DNA of 64,000 bases, taken from NCBI GenBank assembly GCA_030424545.1, contig JAUHWL010000005.1, positions 186,001 to 250,000 on the forward strand. The letters run 5' to 3'. The stretch comes from Bacteroidia bacterium (GTDB lineage Bacteria > Bacteroidota > Bacteroidia > Flavobacteriales > Schleiferiaceae). Numbering within the stretch: position 1 is the stretch's first letter; each line of letters opens with the position of its first letter. The position numbers were made by a program, and so were the translations under genes. Under the pieces are notes generated by a model that worked only from the letters and a program-made list of their open reading frames with translations, had not been told where the DNA came from and did not search any database. Positions 36,058-45,314 of the stretch are shown here, in pieces.

Positions 36058-36750
36058 TTACTCAACAAAACAAGCTATGGCTTTTTGCAATTTTTCTACA
36101 TCTACTTTCTCTATAGGATGTGCAGAATGCGCCACTTCTTGGAAGGTTGCAAACGGTAACATTTGGGCGGCAAATTGAGTTTCTTCTTTAGATACCATGT
36201 TATCATTTTCGGCTAGCAAAACCAATACAGGGTGAAGAATTGATTGATAAACATCTGCATTAAGCAATGGTTTTCTGCCCAAATCTTGCATGAATAATGC
36301 GGTTTGCACTAATACGTTCTTCCAAGCGTTGCCGTGCCATTTTTTTAGCATTTTGGCGTAATGCGGCACCTTTTCTTGGATTAAAACAGGATTTAACTTT
36401 TTAACTTCGGCAGCAGCAATTTCTGGATTCCATTCTAATTTAGTTCCCAGCGTAATTATTTTTCCTACCAATTCTGGGTTTTGTTTTGCCAAAAGCAAAG
36501 CCACATACCCGCCCATGCTGTATCCAAAAATACTGGTGCCCATTAATTTCTGTTCGCGAATAAAGTTGCGCGTAGCCGCTACACACGCTTCTAAACTTAC
36601 TATTTGATTGGCTTTTTTACCGTGCCCGGGAAAATCTAAAAAATAAAGATTGTAGAAAGACTTTAGTGGTGCAAGAGTTTGCTCTAATTGTGCTGCACAG
36701 CCCAACGCTCCATGCAAACAAACCAGGTTTTTCTTATTAGATTTCTCCAT
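36058..36750 (-). CDS. Alpha/beta-fold hydrolase
   Basis: 230 residues, no signal peptide. LVCLHGALGCAAQLEQTLAPL gives the oxyanion HG motif, FLDFPGHGKK the strand-4 turn, and GYSMGG the nucleophile elbow with Ser. The C-terminal VAHSAHPIEK contains the likely catalytic His, and ENDNMVSKE the acidic residue. This is the MenH/BioH-like small esterase group; the exact substrate is unknown. It overlaps the AlkD-like gene by 14 nt. Confidence 0.87.
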   Translation of the reverse strand: MEKSNKKNLVCLHGALGCAAQLEQTLAPLKSFYNLYFLDFPGHGKKANQIVSLEACVAATRNFIREQKLMGTSIFGYSMGGYVALLLAKQNPELVGKIITLGTKLEWNPEIAAAEVKKLNPVLIQEKVPHYAKMLKKWHGNAWKNVLVQTALFMQDLGRKPLLNADVYQSILHPVLVLLAENDNMVSKEETQFAAQMLPFATFQEVAHSAHPIEKVDVEKLQKAIACFVE

Positions 36751-37441
36751 TTAAGTAGGCCTTGCGCTTATCTTCAGGAAACTTTTCTATGGCATAGCGC
36801 AGCATAGTTCTTGGCATTTTTTTGTAGTGCTTTTTCAGAAAAACTTCTTCGGCTTCTTGGTTGCGTTTGCCTATTTCTTTTAGCATCCACCCAACGGCTT
36901 TTTGAATTAAATCATGTGGATGTTGCAGGAGGATTTCGGCCAACTTAAAAGTGTCTTTGTAATCATCATTGCGAATAAACTGCATGGTTGCTACCATGGC
37001 AATTCTTTTTTTCCAAATGCTCTCTTCTTTGGCCAATTGGTACAATACATCTCTAGGTTTATCTACCAACCACTCGCCTAATATTTGGTACGCACTGCTA
37101 TCTACCAAATCCCAATTATCAATTCGGTTTAGGTTTTTTAAATATAAATCTACCCAGTTTTTTGGTTCTTTAGATTTTTGAAACCTTAAAACCAGCATGA
37201 AAATTGCCGTATGGCGCACCTCGTGAATAGGATCATTTAACAAAGTGGCCATTTCTTTCTTAGAAACTTGCTTATAAAACCGTTTGGCTACTTTGCGTTG
37301 ATCGGGCACGGAGACTCCCAAGAATTGATCTCCCTCTCCATATCCACCCGAAAATGCCTGAAAAAATTTAGGAGCAGTGGTTGCTCTGTCAAAATCCACA
37401 TACTTTTCGAGGTCTGCTTTTAGTGGTTTAATGTTTTCCAT
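36737..37441 (-). CDS. DNA alkylation repair protein, AlkD-like (HEAT repeats)
   Basis: 234 residues from ATG 37441. Helical HEAT-like repeats with the family motifs GVSVPDQRKVAKRFY, EVRHTAIFMLVLRF, NRIDNWDLVDSSAYQILGEW and AVGWMLKEIGKR. AlkD removes bulky alkylated bases without base flipping; a DNA glycosylase role is likely. A -7 element (37471-37478) upstream excludes an earlier start at 37498. It overlaps the alpha/beta-hydrolase by 14 nt. Confidence 0.9.
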   Translation of the reverse strand: MENIKPLKADLEKYVDFDRATTAPKFFQAFSGGYGEGDQFLGVSVPDQRKVAKRFYKQVSKKEMATLLNDPIHEVRHTAIFMLVLRFQKSKEPKNWVDLYLKNLNRIDNWDLVDSSAYQILGEWLVDKPRDVLYQLAKEESIWKKRIAMVATMQFIRNDDYKDTFKLAEILLQHPHDLIQKAVGWMLKEIGKRNQEAEEVFLKKHYKKMPRTMLRYAIEKFPEDKRKAYLNGEI

Positions 37442-37470
37442 TTCTAAGAAATTCTGGAATGATAAAGCTA

Positions 37471-37478
37471 CAAATATA
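37471..37478 (-). promoter_or_regulatory. Promoter -7 element of AlkD-like gene (TATATTTG on minus strand)
   Basis: Exact TAnnTTTG reading leftward, 29 nt before ATG 37441 and directly after the stop of the upstream aminopeptidase gene. Confidence 0.62.
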
Positions 37479-39356
37479 TTAGCCTTCTTCAGGTACAAAT
37501 TCTAACAACGCATCCATTGTTTCGCGGCTAACTGCATGATAGTTTGGGCGAGCTTTTGCGTAGATTGTTAACGCCCAATCTTTTTGATTAGACTCTATCA
37601 TAGCTTGGTATGTTGGCGTTAAAAATTTTCTGCGGCCAATGTTTACAAGGAAAATATCTACATGATTTTTAAAATCATTAGCCGTGTAATTATTGCGAAT
37701 TGTAGGTTGCATCCAAGCCGCCATAATTTCGGCATTTGGGCTGGCAGAAAACTGGTAAGCGTTATCAAGAGTAAGTAATAGTTCTGGTGTAGGGTTTTTT
37801 ATTCCTCTAATAAAATATACCCATTCAAATGTGCTCCAATTATCTGTAACTGCGCTAAAGTCAGGAGTTGCGCCTTTTTCTATTAACCCGCGAAGAGAGT
37901 CTACCACAGCAAATCTTGGCGATTGAGGAACTGGGCTATTTTCTGGAATTCCTGTTCCGTAAATCCAAATGTCTAAACCAATTTGGCTAGCCTCGTCTGG
38001 AGTTAATAAGTCGCCTTGTAGTTGCTCTAAAAAGCGCTCGGTGTCCATACTTGTAAATTTATTTTCGGTAAAGTAATTTTTCAACCAGGCATCCCAACGC
38101 TCACGACCTACAGTTTCTTCACATAATCTTAAAAAATTATAGCCTTTATCATAAGCCACAGCGCTTACACCATCATCTGGGTTTTCTACATCTGTTTTCA
38201 TTTTTAAGGCTGTTTTGGGCGCCTCATCTGCCATCATCGCAGTTAGGTCTTTTACCATATCTTGATGACTGATACTGGCAGTCATTTCAGAATAATCTCG
38301 GCCATATACCGCTTCCATAATGCGCATTTCAAAATAAACGGTAAAGCCCTCATTTAACCAAAAATCGCCCCATGTGGCATTGGTTACCAGGTTACCGCTC
38401 CAGCTATGCGCAAGTTCGTGCGCTATTAAAGAGGTTTGACTTCTGTCTCCAACCACAACAGTTGGTGTAGCAAAGGTTAAACGTGGGTTTTCCATACCTC
38501 CAAACGGAAACGAAGGGGGCAATACCAACACATCATATCTACCCCAGATGTATGGGCCATAAAGTGCTTCGGCCTCCACAATCATATCTTCCATTTCAGC
38601 AAATTCCCAGGCCGATTTTTCTAGCATGTCTTGTTCAGCATATACGCCAGTGCGGTCTGATACAGCTTTAAAAGAAATATCACCTACAGACAAGGCCATT
38701 AAATAAGAGGGTATTGGGATTTCCATATCAAAATGATATTTCCCATCTGTACTTTTTTCTTGTGGGTTAGAGGCACTCATCAACGCCAACATTCCTACGG
38801 GCACAGAAACCTCTGCATTGTAGGTATAGCGTACTCCTGGGCTATCTTGACAAGGCAACCACGTTCTAGCTAAAATGGCTTGACTTTGAGTAAATAAAAA
38901 AGGTGATTTTTTACCTCCTGTTTGCTCTGGGTCTAACCATTGTAATGCTCGTGCACCGGGGTTTGTGTTGTATTGAATGGTTATTTGTTTGGCTTTTGCA
39001 GGAATATTTATTGTTAGAGGCTGCCCTAGAATTTCATCTTTATCTCCCAAAGTAAAACTAAGCGCTTTTCCCTCGGCTGTTACAGCAATAATGTTAATGT
39101 CATAGGTATCAAAAACTACAGTTTCACCATGATTTTCTGACAATGTCCAAGTGGCTTTGCCAAATAGAACTTTTTCTACAAAATCTACATCTAATTCTAA
39201 ATCTAGATGTTCTACAGCGGTAGTGTTTGGTTGTGCATAACTGTGCACATCTTTGGCATAAACCATTTCATTGGCTACTTCAATCTCTTCTTCTTGATTT
39301 TGGCAAGACCATAAAACGGTAGCGGCTAGGGCAACACTAAATACTTTCTTCAGCAT
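37479..39356 (-). CDS. M1 family aminopeptidase lipoprotein
   Basis: 625 residues from ATG 39356. Lipidation at Cys18 (VLWSC). Zinc aminopeptidase of the leukotriene-A4-hydrolase type: exopeptidase motif GGMEN at 286-290, HELAH at 313-317 and second Glu at 336 (WLNEGF). All catalytic residues are in place. It would trim oligopeptides in the periplasm or at the outer membrane. The track of a longer start at 39392 is not needed since the signal begins at MLKKVFSVAL. Divergent from the membrane protein gene at 39472. Confidence 0.94.
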   Translation of the reverse strand: MLKKVFSVALAATVLWSCQNQEEEIEVANEMVYAKDVHSYAQPNTTAVEHLDLELDVDFVEKVLFGKATWTLSENHGETVVFDTYDINIIAVTAEGKALSFTLGDKDEILGQPLTINIPAKAKQITIQYNTNPGARALQWLDPEQTGGKKSPFLFTQSQAILARTWLPCQDSPGVRYTYNAEVSVPVGMLALMSASNPQEKSTDGKYHFDMEIPIPSYLMALSVGDISFKAVSDRTGVYAEQDMLEKSAWEFAEMEDMIVEAEALYGPYIWGRYDVLVLPPSFPFGGMENPRLTFATPTVVVGDRSQTSLIAHELAHSWSGNLVTNATWGDFWLNEGFTVYFEMRIMEAVYGRDYSEMTASISHQDMVKDLTAMMADEAPKTALKMKTDVENPDDGVSAVAYDKGYNFLRLCEETVGRERWDAWLKNYFTENKFTSMDTERFLEQLQGDLLTPDEASQIGLDIWIYGTGIPENSPVPQSPRFAVVDSLRGLIEKGATPDFSAVTDNWSTFEWVYFIRGIKNPTPELLLTLDNAYQFSASPNAEIMAAWMQPTIRNNYTANDFKNHVDIFLVNIGRRKFLTPTYQAMIESNQKDWALTIYAKARPNYHAVSRETMDALLEFVPEEG

Positions 39357-39459
39357 GAATTTTCTTTTTATTTGGGACGGCCAAAATAACAAATATCAAT
39401 GCAGCGTGAAAAGTTGTCTGAAAACAGATTTTTGCAGAAACACCAACATTGAAATATTC

Positions 39460-39467
39460 TATTTTTG
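39460..39467 (+). promoter_or_regulatory. Promoter -7 element TATTTTTG, leaderless type
   Basis: Exact TAnnTTTG with 4 nt to ATG 39472. Confidence 0.68.
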
Positions 39468-39471
39468 AAGC

Positions 39472-39837
39472 ATGGAAAATCAGACAAATAAACAAACTCC
39501 CGGGGGTATTATTCGCAATCTCATAATCAATACGCTTAGTATTTTTACCGTGAGTTATATTCTAAAAGGCATAGAGGTTGACGGCTTTTTAACCGCTTTG
39601 GTAGTAGCTGTGGTGATGTCTGTTTTAAACGTAACGCTAAAACCAGTTTTAATTTTTATAACGATACCTTTTACAATTGTTACGCTTGGCTTGTTTTTAA
39701 TGGTGATAAACGTAATTACCCTTTATGCTGCCGATGCGCTTGTAGATGGTTTTCATATAGCCGGTTTTTGGTGGGCCGTTTTGTTTTCGGTTATGGTGAG
39801 TTTGCTCAATAGTATTTTAATGGGCTCTAGCAGATAG
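39472..39837 (+). CDS. Phage-holin-family (PF04020-type) small membrane protein
   Basis: 121 residues with four hydrophobic segments. GIIRNLIINTLSIFTVSYIL, then LNVTLKPVLIFITIPFTIVTLG and a final WWAVLFSVMVSLLNSIL match the widespread PF04020 family, formerly called phage holin family 4. Despite the name it is chromosomal in most bacteria and no phage genes surround it. Function unknown. Confidence 0.85.
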   Translation: MENQTNKQTPGGIIRNLIINTLSIFTVSYILKGIEVDGFLTALVVAVVMSVLNVTLKPVLIFITIPFTIVTLGLFLMVINVITLYAADALVDGFHIAGFWWAVLFSVMVSLLNSILMGSSR

Positions 39838-39892
39838 CTCAAACTCTCCGCATTTTATAGCTAGAAATCCTTGTACAACAGGCAGGAATTAA

Positions 39893-39926
39893 AAAAGGCC
39901 ACCATGCGGTAGCCTTTATTCTTTAA
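39893..39926. terminator. Bidirectional terminator
   Basis: Stem AAAGGCCACC/GGTAGCCTTT with one C-A mismatch and an ATGC loop. Reading leftward it is followed by a run of six T, rightward by TTTATTCTTT. It sits between the convergent holin-family gene and the gene ending at 39940. Confidence 0.78.
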
Positions 39927-39939
39927 TGTTTGTTCAGTA

Positions 39940-41523
39940 TTATCTTTCAACATATGTAACCCTACCGTAGCGTTGATCTTTTTTGCGTTGTGCGAAAATC
40001 AGAATTTCATTTGTTCCTCCTCTGGCACATACTTTTGGTCTTACTAAAATCTCTTCGGCTTTTACGTTAAATAGTTTTGTTTTACCAGTGTTTCCTTCAT
40101 AATCCATGCTAAAGCAAACAGCAACTGAGTTTTTCTTGCTGCCGTTAAAATAGCTCCCTTTTCCAGACTTCATCACATGCAGGTTTTTAACATGATCATT
40201 GTAAACAAAAAACAATCTATCTGATGTTGGTAAAAAGAAGAATGATGAGTAAAAACCACCATCATTTTTGGTGTGTTGCAACTTTGGCACTTTGTTATAC
40301 CATTCTATATTATATTCTGGCGAAATGCTAAAAACAACAATATCGTTGTAGTAATAATGGTAAGTTGTACTTGTTGTTCCGTTCGCGCTGGTTGTGGTGG
40401 TTACGGTAACATAATACTCTTCTGCCACAACAACAATACTCCCGTTTTCTCTTAATAAAATGTTACGTATTGTCATGCTTCCAGATTCTGTTTCTTTTCC
40501 TTTGGCCGCTTTTTTGCGTACTTTTTTTATCTCTTTTTCGGTCATGTTTAAGGTTAAAAAGTCTAACGAAAATTCTTCCAAAACAGAATTTGAGATTTCT
40601 TTAGATTCTTTATCAATTGATAAGGCAAAACAACCTTTGGCAGAAGAGCTTAAGTCTGCAGAGTAAAACCCTACACAAACTATTTCATCTTTTTTAAAGA
40701 CAATAGACATATCTTTTAAGAATACATCGGTGATTCCAATTTCGTACACTTCAGGTTCATCACTACTTTCTTCAAAAGACAGTAAACGCATTTCATAATT
40801 TACAGATCCTTTGCGTTTATCTTTTGCCTTTTCATTGTAAAGTTTGCCTAAAACGTAAACAGACCCGTCATTGTCTAATTCATATTCAATAATACTAAAC
40901 AGATCTTCGGCATAAGGTAACTCTACATCTCGCTCCCAAATCAATCCTAATTCTTTGTCGTAAACATGAAAACCAAAGGCCTCTGCGCTTTCGCCATCAA
41001 CAGGTATGTTGTAGTACACAAAAAGCTTTGATTTATCTTTTGATATTTCAAAGTCAAACGCACCGCGGTCTCTTCTAGATCCATCTTCATAACTGTATTC
41101 AGCAATTTTCACTAAATCATCTGCAAACGCTAGGTTGTTTAAATCTAATTTCTGGTAAAAGAGGTAGCTCATTTTGCTTCTTTTATTTCTGTATGAACCA
41201 ACAATAAAAATGTTTTCATTAAATAAAATAGCATCCATTATGCTCAATTCTTCATCCCCATAAGTCATTTCTATTTCTTCAGAGAGAATAACATCTAGCT
41301 TATCATTTAACTTATCTATAATTAGGTTTCTTCTTCCCCTTTTTAATACATAGGTATTGTCTCCTATTGTGCCAATAAATTTATTCACGGTAGATTTATC
41401 CTTGTGCTCATTACCCCAGGAAAGAGAAAATTTATCTTTAAGTGGTGGCCTTCTTGTTGTTTTTTGCGCAAAGGCAAATTGCATTCCTAATAAAATAGTT
41501 AAAGCAAGAGTGAGTACTTTCAT
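39940..41523 (-). CDS. Secreted protein of unknown function (527 residues)
   Basis: Signal peptide MKVLTLALTILLGMQFAFAQ. The mature part is a long series of beta strands with repeated motifs such as NKFIGTIGDNTYVLKRG, NIFIVGSYRN, SVYVLGKLYNE and RLFFVYNDH, suggesting a beta-propeller-like fold. A run of KEIKKVRKKAAKGKE in the middle is charged. No catalytic motif recognised. It ends with the bidirectional terminator and starts 17 nt after the beta-barrel gene, so the two are probably one operon. Confidence 0.7.
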   Translation of the reverse strand: MKVLTLALTILLGMQFAFAQKTTRRPPLKDKFSLSWGNEHKDKSTVNKFIGTIGDNTYVLKRGRRNLIIDKLNDKLDVILSEEIEMTYGDEELSIMDAILFNENIFIVGSYRNKRSKMSYLFYQKLDLNNLAFADDLVKIAEYSYEDGSRRDRGAFDFEISKDKSKLFVYYNIPVDGESAEAFGFHVYDKELGLIWERDVELPYAEDLFSIIEYELDNDGSVYVLGKLYNEKAKDKRKGSVNYEMRLLSFEESSDEPEVYEIGITDVFLKDMSIVFKKDEIVCVGFYSADLSSSAKGCFALSIDKESKEISNSVLEEFSLDFLTLNMTEKEIKKVRKKAAKGKETESGSMTIRNILLRENGSIVVVAEEYYVTVTTTTSANGTTSTTYHYYYNDIVVFSISPEYNIEWYNKVPKLQHTKNDGGFYSSFFFLPTSDRLFFVYNDHVKNLHVMKSGKGSYFNGSKKNSVAVCFSMDYEGNTGKTKLFNVKAEEILVRPKVCARGGTNEILIFAQRKKDQRYGRVTYVER

Positions 41524-41540
41524 TGTAAAAATATTAAGGG

Positions 41541-42137
41541 TTAAAATAAATAAGCGGCCGATATATTGATAAGGAACAATACGGGAGACAAGTCGGTATA
41601 GTAAAATTCTGGTTGATCATTGGTAAACTGATAGCAAAGGCCATAGGATATTTCGGTAAAGAAATGATCTGTAAGCGACCATTGCATAATAAGTTCTGCA
41701 GAAAACCTGTTTATGTTATAATCTTGTTCGGTACTTAATGTTTTTTGATGAAAGAAAGTATACGATGTTCTAATGCCCCAATAATCCCCCAATAGATCGT
41801 CATTTAAGTTAATAGTTGGGCCAATGCTCAAATAATATCCGTTTGAAAGTTCATCTATTGGTTTATCAAAGACATTACTGAACAAGCTATTCCCATTAAA
41901 ATTGTTTAGCAAATAACCCGCACCAACATCTATATTAAATACATCATTCAATGTGGTTTCATAATTCAAGCCAATTGCCCCATTTAAAATAGGAATAACC
42001 TTGAGCTTTATGGCATGATCCATTTTATGCCCTTTTGTATCAAAATATTTTTCGTTGTCTGAAATAGTTACACGTTTCTGTGCAAAAATTTGCCCTGTAA
42101 AAAGCATTACAATGGCAAGTAGAAGTAAATGTCTCAC
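41541..42137 (-). CDS. Probable outer-membrane beta-barrel protein
   Basis: 198 residues. Signal peptide MRHLLLLAIVMLFTGQIFAQ. Alternating hydrophobic strands (AIGLNYETTLNDVFNIDVGAGYLL, YYLSIGPTINLN, GIRTSYTFF, SAELIMQWSL, FTEISYGLCYQF) and a C-terminal aromatic residue (SAAYLF) are those of a small 8-strand barrel. Family not identified. It is upstream of and probably co-transcribed with the gene for the 527-residue secreted protein. Confidence 0.7.
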   Translation of the reverse strand: MRHLLLLAIVMLFTGQIFAQKRVTISDNEKYFDTKGHKMDHAIKLKVIPILNGAIGLNYETTLNDVFNIDVGAGYLLNNFNGNSLFSNVFDKPIDELSNGYYLSIGPTINLNDDLLGDYWGIRTSYTFFHQKTLSTEQDYNINRFSAELIMQWSLTDHFFTEISYGLCYQFTNDQPEFYYTDLSPVLFLINISAAYLF

Positions 42138-42199
42138 GAGGTAAGTTTAGGTGAGGCAAATAAAACAAAATATTGCATTTAAAACTATTAAATGCAGAT

Positions 42200-44668
42200 T
42201 TACTCTGTAATATAAACGCGCGGCACTCTTGTAGAAACGTTGGTTAAGACCTCATAGGCGATGGTTCCTGCATTTTTTGCCAATTCGCTTGCCGTAATGT
42301 TGGCGCCTAAAAGTTCAACCTCATCTCCTTCTTTTACAGGAAGATTGCCTACATCAATCATAATCATATCCATGCATACATTACCAATAACTGGTACTTT
42401 TTTATTGGCGAGGAATACGCAGCCCTTGCCATTGCCAAGTGCCCTACTATATCCATCCGCATATCCAACAGGCAATGTGGCAATTGTTGTTTGTTGTAGG
42501 GCAATAAAGCTTCTATTATATCCAACAGATTCGCCAGAAGCAACTTTTTTTATTTGTGATATTCTGGTCATCCATCGGGTAACGGGCTCCAAATGTTTTT
42601 GCTCTTTTACCGAGTTGGCTACACCATACAAACCAATGCCTAAGCGCACCATATCAAATTGTGCTTGGGGGTAATTGGCAATACCAGAAGAATTGGCAAT
42701 GTGCAACAAGGGTTTGTATCCAAGCCACTCTATGGCCTTGTTGCTTGCATTTTTAAACCGATTAATCTGGCTCATTGTAAATTCTTCATGTTCTAGATTA
42801 TCGCTTGCTGCGAGATGAGAAAAAATACTTGCTACTTGGCATGTTTTGGTTTGGCGTATTCTGAGTATTGCTTCTTCTAAATCTTCCTCATTTAACCCTA
42901 ACCTGTGCATACCCGTTTCTATTTTTAAGTGCACATTTATGCTTTTTACACCTGCAAAGTTGGTATCAACAACATGCAAAAACTCATGAATAGATTTTAA
43001 TGAAAACAGCTCCGGCTCTAGTTGATATTTAATAAGTCTATCTAAGGCATTTTTATCAGGGTTGATGACCATAATAGGCAGCTCTACTCCTGCTTGCCTT
43101 AATGCAATTCCCTCATCTACATAAGCTACAGCCAAATAATCTACATTGTTATATTGCAACAAACGCGCAATTTCTGTGCTGCCCGCCCCGTAGCTTAATG
43201 CCTTAACCATAGCCATTAATTTTGTAGTAGGTTTTATTTTTTGCCTATAAAACCGGAGGTTGTGCGCAATGGCACTTAAGTTTACTTCTAGCCAAGTCTG
43301 ATGTACTTGCTCTTGCAACGCGTTGGCAATTTTCTCAAATCCATATTTGCGTGCACCTTTTAATAAGATAGCTGCATTTTGCCATTTTAAGTTGGGTAAT
43401 TCATCCAAAAGCTTTTGTGTAGACCCTACCAATTTATGTGGATGATTTAAATGTGCAAAAGGTTTGCTTAGCTCCAGTCCAACACCCATTACAAAACTTA
43501 CATCCATGCCATTTAAAATTTGCACAGTAGATTTATAAGCCTCTGTTTTAATGGGATCAGGCATTTCATCAAAAGCAGAAAGTACAACAATTTTCTGCCG
43601 ATTTTTTGGCTGCTGCATCAATAAATCCAAGGCCAATTTTACACTTTCTGGGTCTGCGTTGTAAAAATCGTTAATCAACAAATTATTGTGCACGCCTTTG
43701 CGCTCTTCTAAGCGCATTTCTACGGCATGCAAATGTTTAGCTTGGCTAACCAATTGTGCTGTTGGCACCCCCAATGCACGAGCTCCTAAAAACGCGTGAA
43801 TCAAATTTTCTACAGATCCTGCATCTTTAAAAATACAAGGCAATAGAGCATCACCTTCGGGCAGTTTTAAAAGAACATGATTCTTTTCAACTGCTACTTG
43901 CAAGGCTCCTTTTCTATTCGTCCTTGTCCAGGCAATTGTTTTGTCTTTATCTATCGTTTCTAAAACAGCATCATTTATAAGCTCATAATCTGCACAATAA
44001 ATAACCTGCTGGCAATGCGTAAAAAGTTGAACTTTCTCGTAAACTTTAGCTTTTATATTCGGAAACCCTAAAGCGTGCGCTTGACCAATGTTGGTAAAAA
44101 TTCCCAGTGTTGGTTCAATCATATCACGCAAGGGCAACATTTCGTCTTGCTTAGAAATTCCTGCTTCTATTAAGGCTACATCATGTTGTTTGCCCATTTG
44201 CCACAAACTAAGTGGCACCCCTATTTTAGAGTTATAGCTACGCGGGCTACGCACCACGTTTTTGTAAGGTTGCAAAAATTGAAAAAGCCACTCTTTTACA
44301 ACCGTTTTTCCGTTGCTGCCGGCAATGGCAACTACCGGATAATGAAATTTTTTACGATGCGCTTGAGCTAATTTTTGCAGCGCAGTTAAGGTGTTGTCTA
44401 CCTCTAAAAAAGTAGCCTCAGAAAAATTTTCCTTTTCGAAACTGCTTTGAACAACAAACGCCTTTACTCCTAACTTGTATAGTTCTTTAATGTATTTATG
44501 GCCATCATTACTTTCTGTTTTTAAAGCAAAAAATAACGATTGGTTCGGAAAAATAAGTCTTCTGCTGTCGGTGAGAATTTGTTGGATTTCCCTCTCATCA
44601 TCGCCCAAGCAAGCAACACCCAAAATATTGGCTATTTGGGCAAGTGTGTAGTTTGGCTCATCTGCCAT
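42200..44668 (-). CDS. Bifunctional MurF ligase / alanine racemase fusion
   Basis: 822 residues. The N-terminal half (1 to about 450) is a Mur ligase: ATP loop VVAIAGSNGKTVVKEWL and LIEAGISKQDEM, adding D-Ala-D-Ala to the UDP-muramoyl tripeptide. The C-terminal half (about 455-822) is a PLP-dependent alanine racemase: TWLEVNLSAIAHNLRFYR, PLP Lys489 in MVKALSYG, Tyr in SVGYNRSF and LPVGYADGYSRAL. MurF-Alr fusions are typical of Bacteroidetes and join D-Ala supply to its use. Overlaps tdk by 11 nt. Confidence 0.95.
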   Translation of the reverse strand: MADEPNYTLAQIANILGVACLGDDEREIQQILTDSRRLIFPNQSLFFALKTESNDGHKYIKELYKLGVKAFVVQSSFEKENFSEATFLEVDNTLTALQKLAQAHRKKFHYPVVAIAGSNGKTVVKEWLFQFLQPYKNVVRSPRSYNSKIGVPLSLWQMGKQHDVALIEAGISKQDEMLPLRDMIEPTLGIFTNIGQAHALGFPNIKAKVYEKVQLFTHCQQVIYCADYELINDAVLETIDKDKTIAWTRTNRKGALQVAVEKNHVLLKLPEGDALLPCIFKDAGSVENLIHAFLGARALGVPTAQLVSQAKHLHAVEMRLEERKGVHNNLLINDFYNADPESVKLALDLLMQQPKNRQKIVVLSAFDEMPDPIKTEAYKSTVQILNGMDVSFVMGVGLELSKPFAHLNHPHKLVGSTQKLLDELPNLKWQNAAILLKGARKYGFEKIANALQEQVHQTWLEVNLSAIAHNLRFYRQKIKPTTKLMAMVKALSYGAGSTEIARLLQYNNVDYLAVAYVDEGIALRQAGVELPIMVINPDKNALDRLIKYQLEPELFSLKSIHEFLHVVDTNFAGVKSINVHLKIETGMHRLGLNEEDLEEAILRIRQTKTCQVASIFSHLAASDNLEHEEFTMSQINRFKNASNKAIEWLGYKPLLHIANSSGIANYPQAQFDMVRLGIGLYGVANSVKEQKHLEPVTRWMTRISQIKKVASGESVGYNRSFIALQQTTIATLPVGYADGYSRALGNGKGCVFLANKKVPVIGNVCMDMIMIDVGNLPVKEGDEVELLGANITASELAKNAGTIAYEVLTNVSTRVPRVYITE

Positions 44669-45254
44669 TCACTTTCTTTTTCTTCATTAGTTGCTGAAAA
44701 GTTGCTCTGTTCACGGGTTCGTACTCATCTTGCTCGCCCAACATTACGGTTCTTTCTTCTTCGCTTTTTCTATAGCTAAAGTGAGCAATATCTCCGGTAT
44801 GTGTACAAATGGCGTGCAATTTTGTTACAAACTCTGCGGTTGCCAAAAGATTGGGCATTGGCCCAAAGGGCTTGCCTGCGTAGTCTAAATCTAGTCCGGC
44901 AACAATTACCCGAATACCTTTATTAGCCAGTTGGTTGCAAACCTCAACAATGCCTTCGTCAAAAAACTGCGCCTCATCTATGCCCACAACGCGGGTATCG
45001 TTGGCAAGCAATTCTATATTGCTACTACTTTCTACCGGGGTAGATTGAATAAAGTTGGCGTCATGGCTTACAACATGCACTTCATGATAGCGCGTGTCAA
45101 CCATCGGCTTAAATATTTCCACCTTTTGCTTGGCAATTTTAGCGCGTTTTAACCTACGTATTAACTCCTCGGTTTTCCCCGAAAACATTGGCCCACAGAT
45201 AACTTCTATCCAGCCAGATTTTGCATTTATTTCCTCTGCGTTATCTCGAAACAT
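44658..45254 (-). CDS. tdk: Thymidine kinase
   Basis: 198 residues. Walker A GPMFSGKTE at 21-29; Walker B-like VVGIDEAQFFD; substrate loop VIVAGLDLDYAGKPFGPM. The zinc-binding pattern is altered: the region AEFVTKLHAICTHTGDIAHFSYR has one Cys plus His residues in place of a full CxxC pair. This is a type II TK (TK1-like). Salvage of thymidine to dTMP, complementing nrdAB and dCMP deaminase in this window. Promoter 45277-45284; murF-alr follows. Confidence 0.94.
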   Translation of the reverse strand: MFRDNAEEINAKSGWIEVICGPMFSGKTEELIRRLKRAKIAKQKVEIFKPMVDTRYHEVHVVSHDANFIQSTPVESSSNIELLANDTRVVGIDEAQFFDEGIVEVCNQLANKGIRVIVAGLDLDYAGKPFGPMPNLLATAEFVTKLHAICTHTGDIAHFSYRKSEEERTVMLGEQDEYEPVNRATFQQLMKKKKVNGR

Positions 45255-45276
45255 TTTGTAATTTCATCACCTCGAG

Positions 45277-45284
45277 CAAAGCTA
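45277..45284 (-). promoter_or_regulatory. Promoter -7 element of tdk (TAGCTTTG on minus strand)
   Basis: Exact TAnnTTTG, 22 nt before ATG 45254. Confidence 0.58.
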
Positions 45285-45314
45285 AGAAAGCAGATTTATT
45301 TTAAGCAAAAAACA

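Noticed and set aside
39472-39837. Prophage signal from the holin-family gene
   Set aside because: The family is mostly chromosomal, and no integrase, capsid, tail or lysis genes are nearby.
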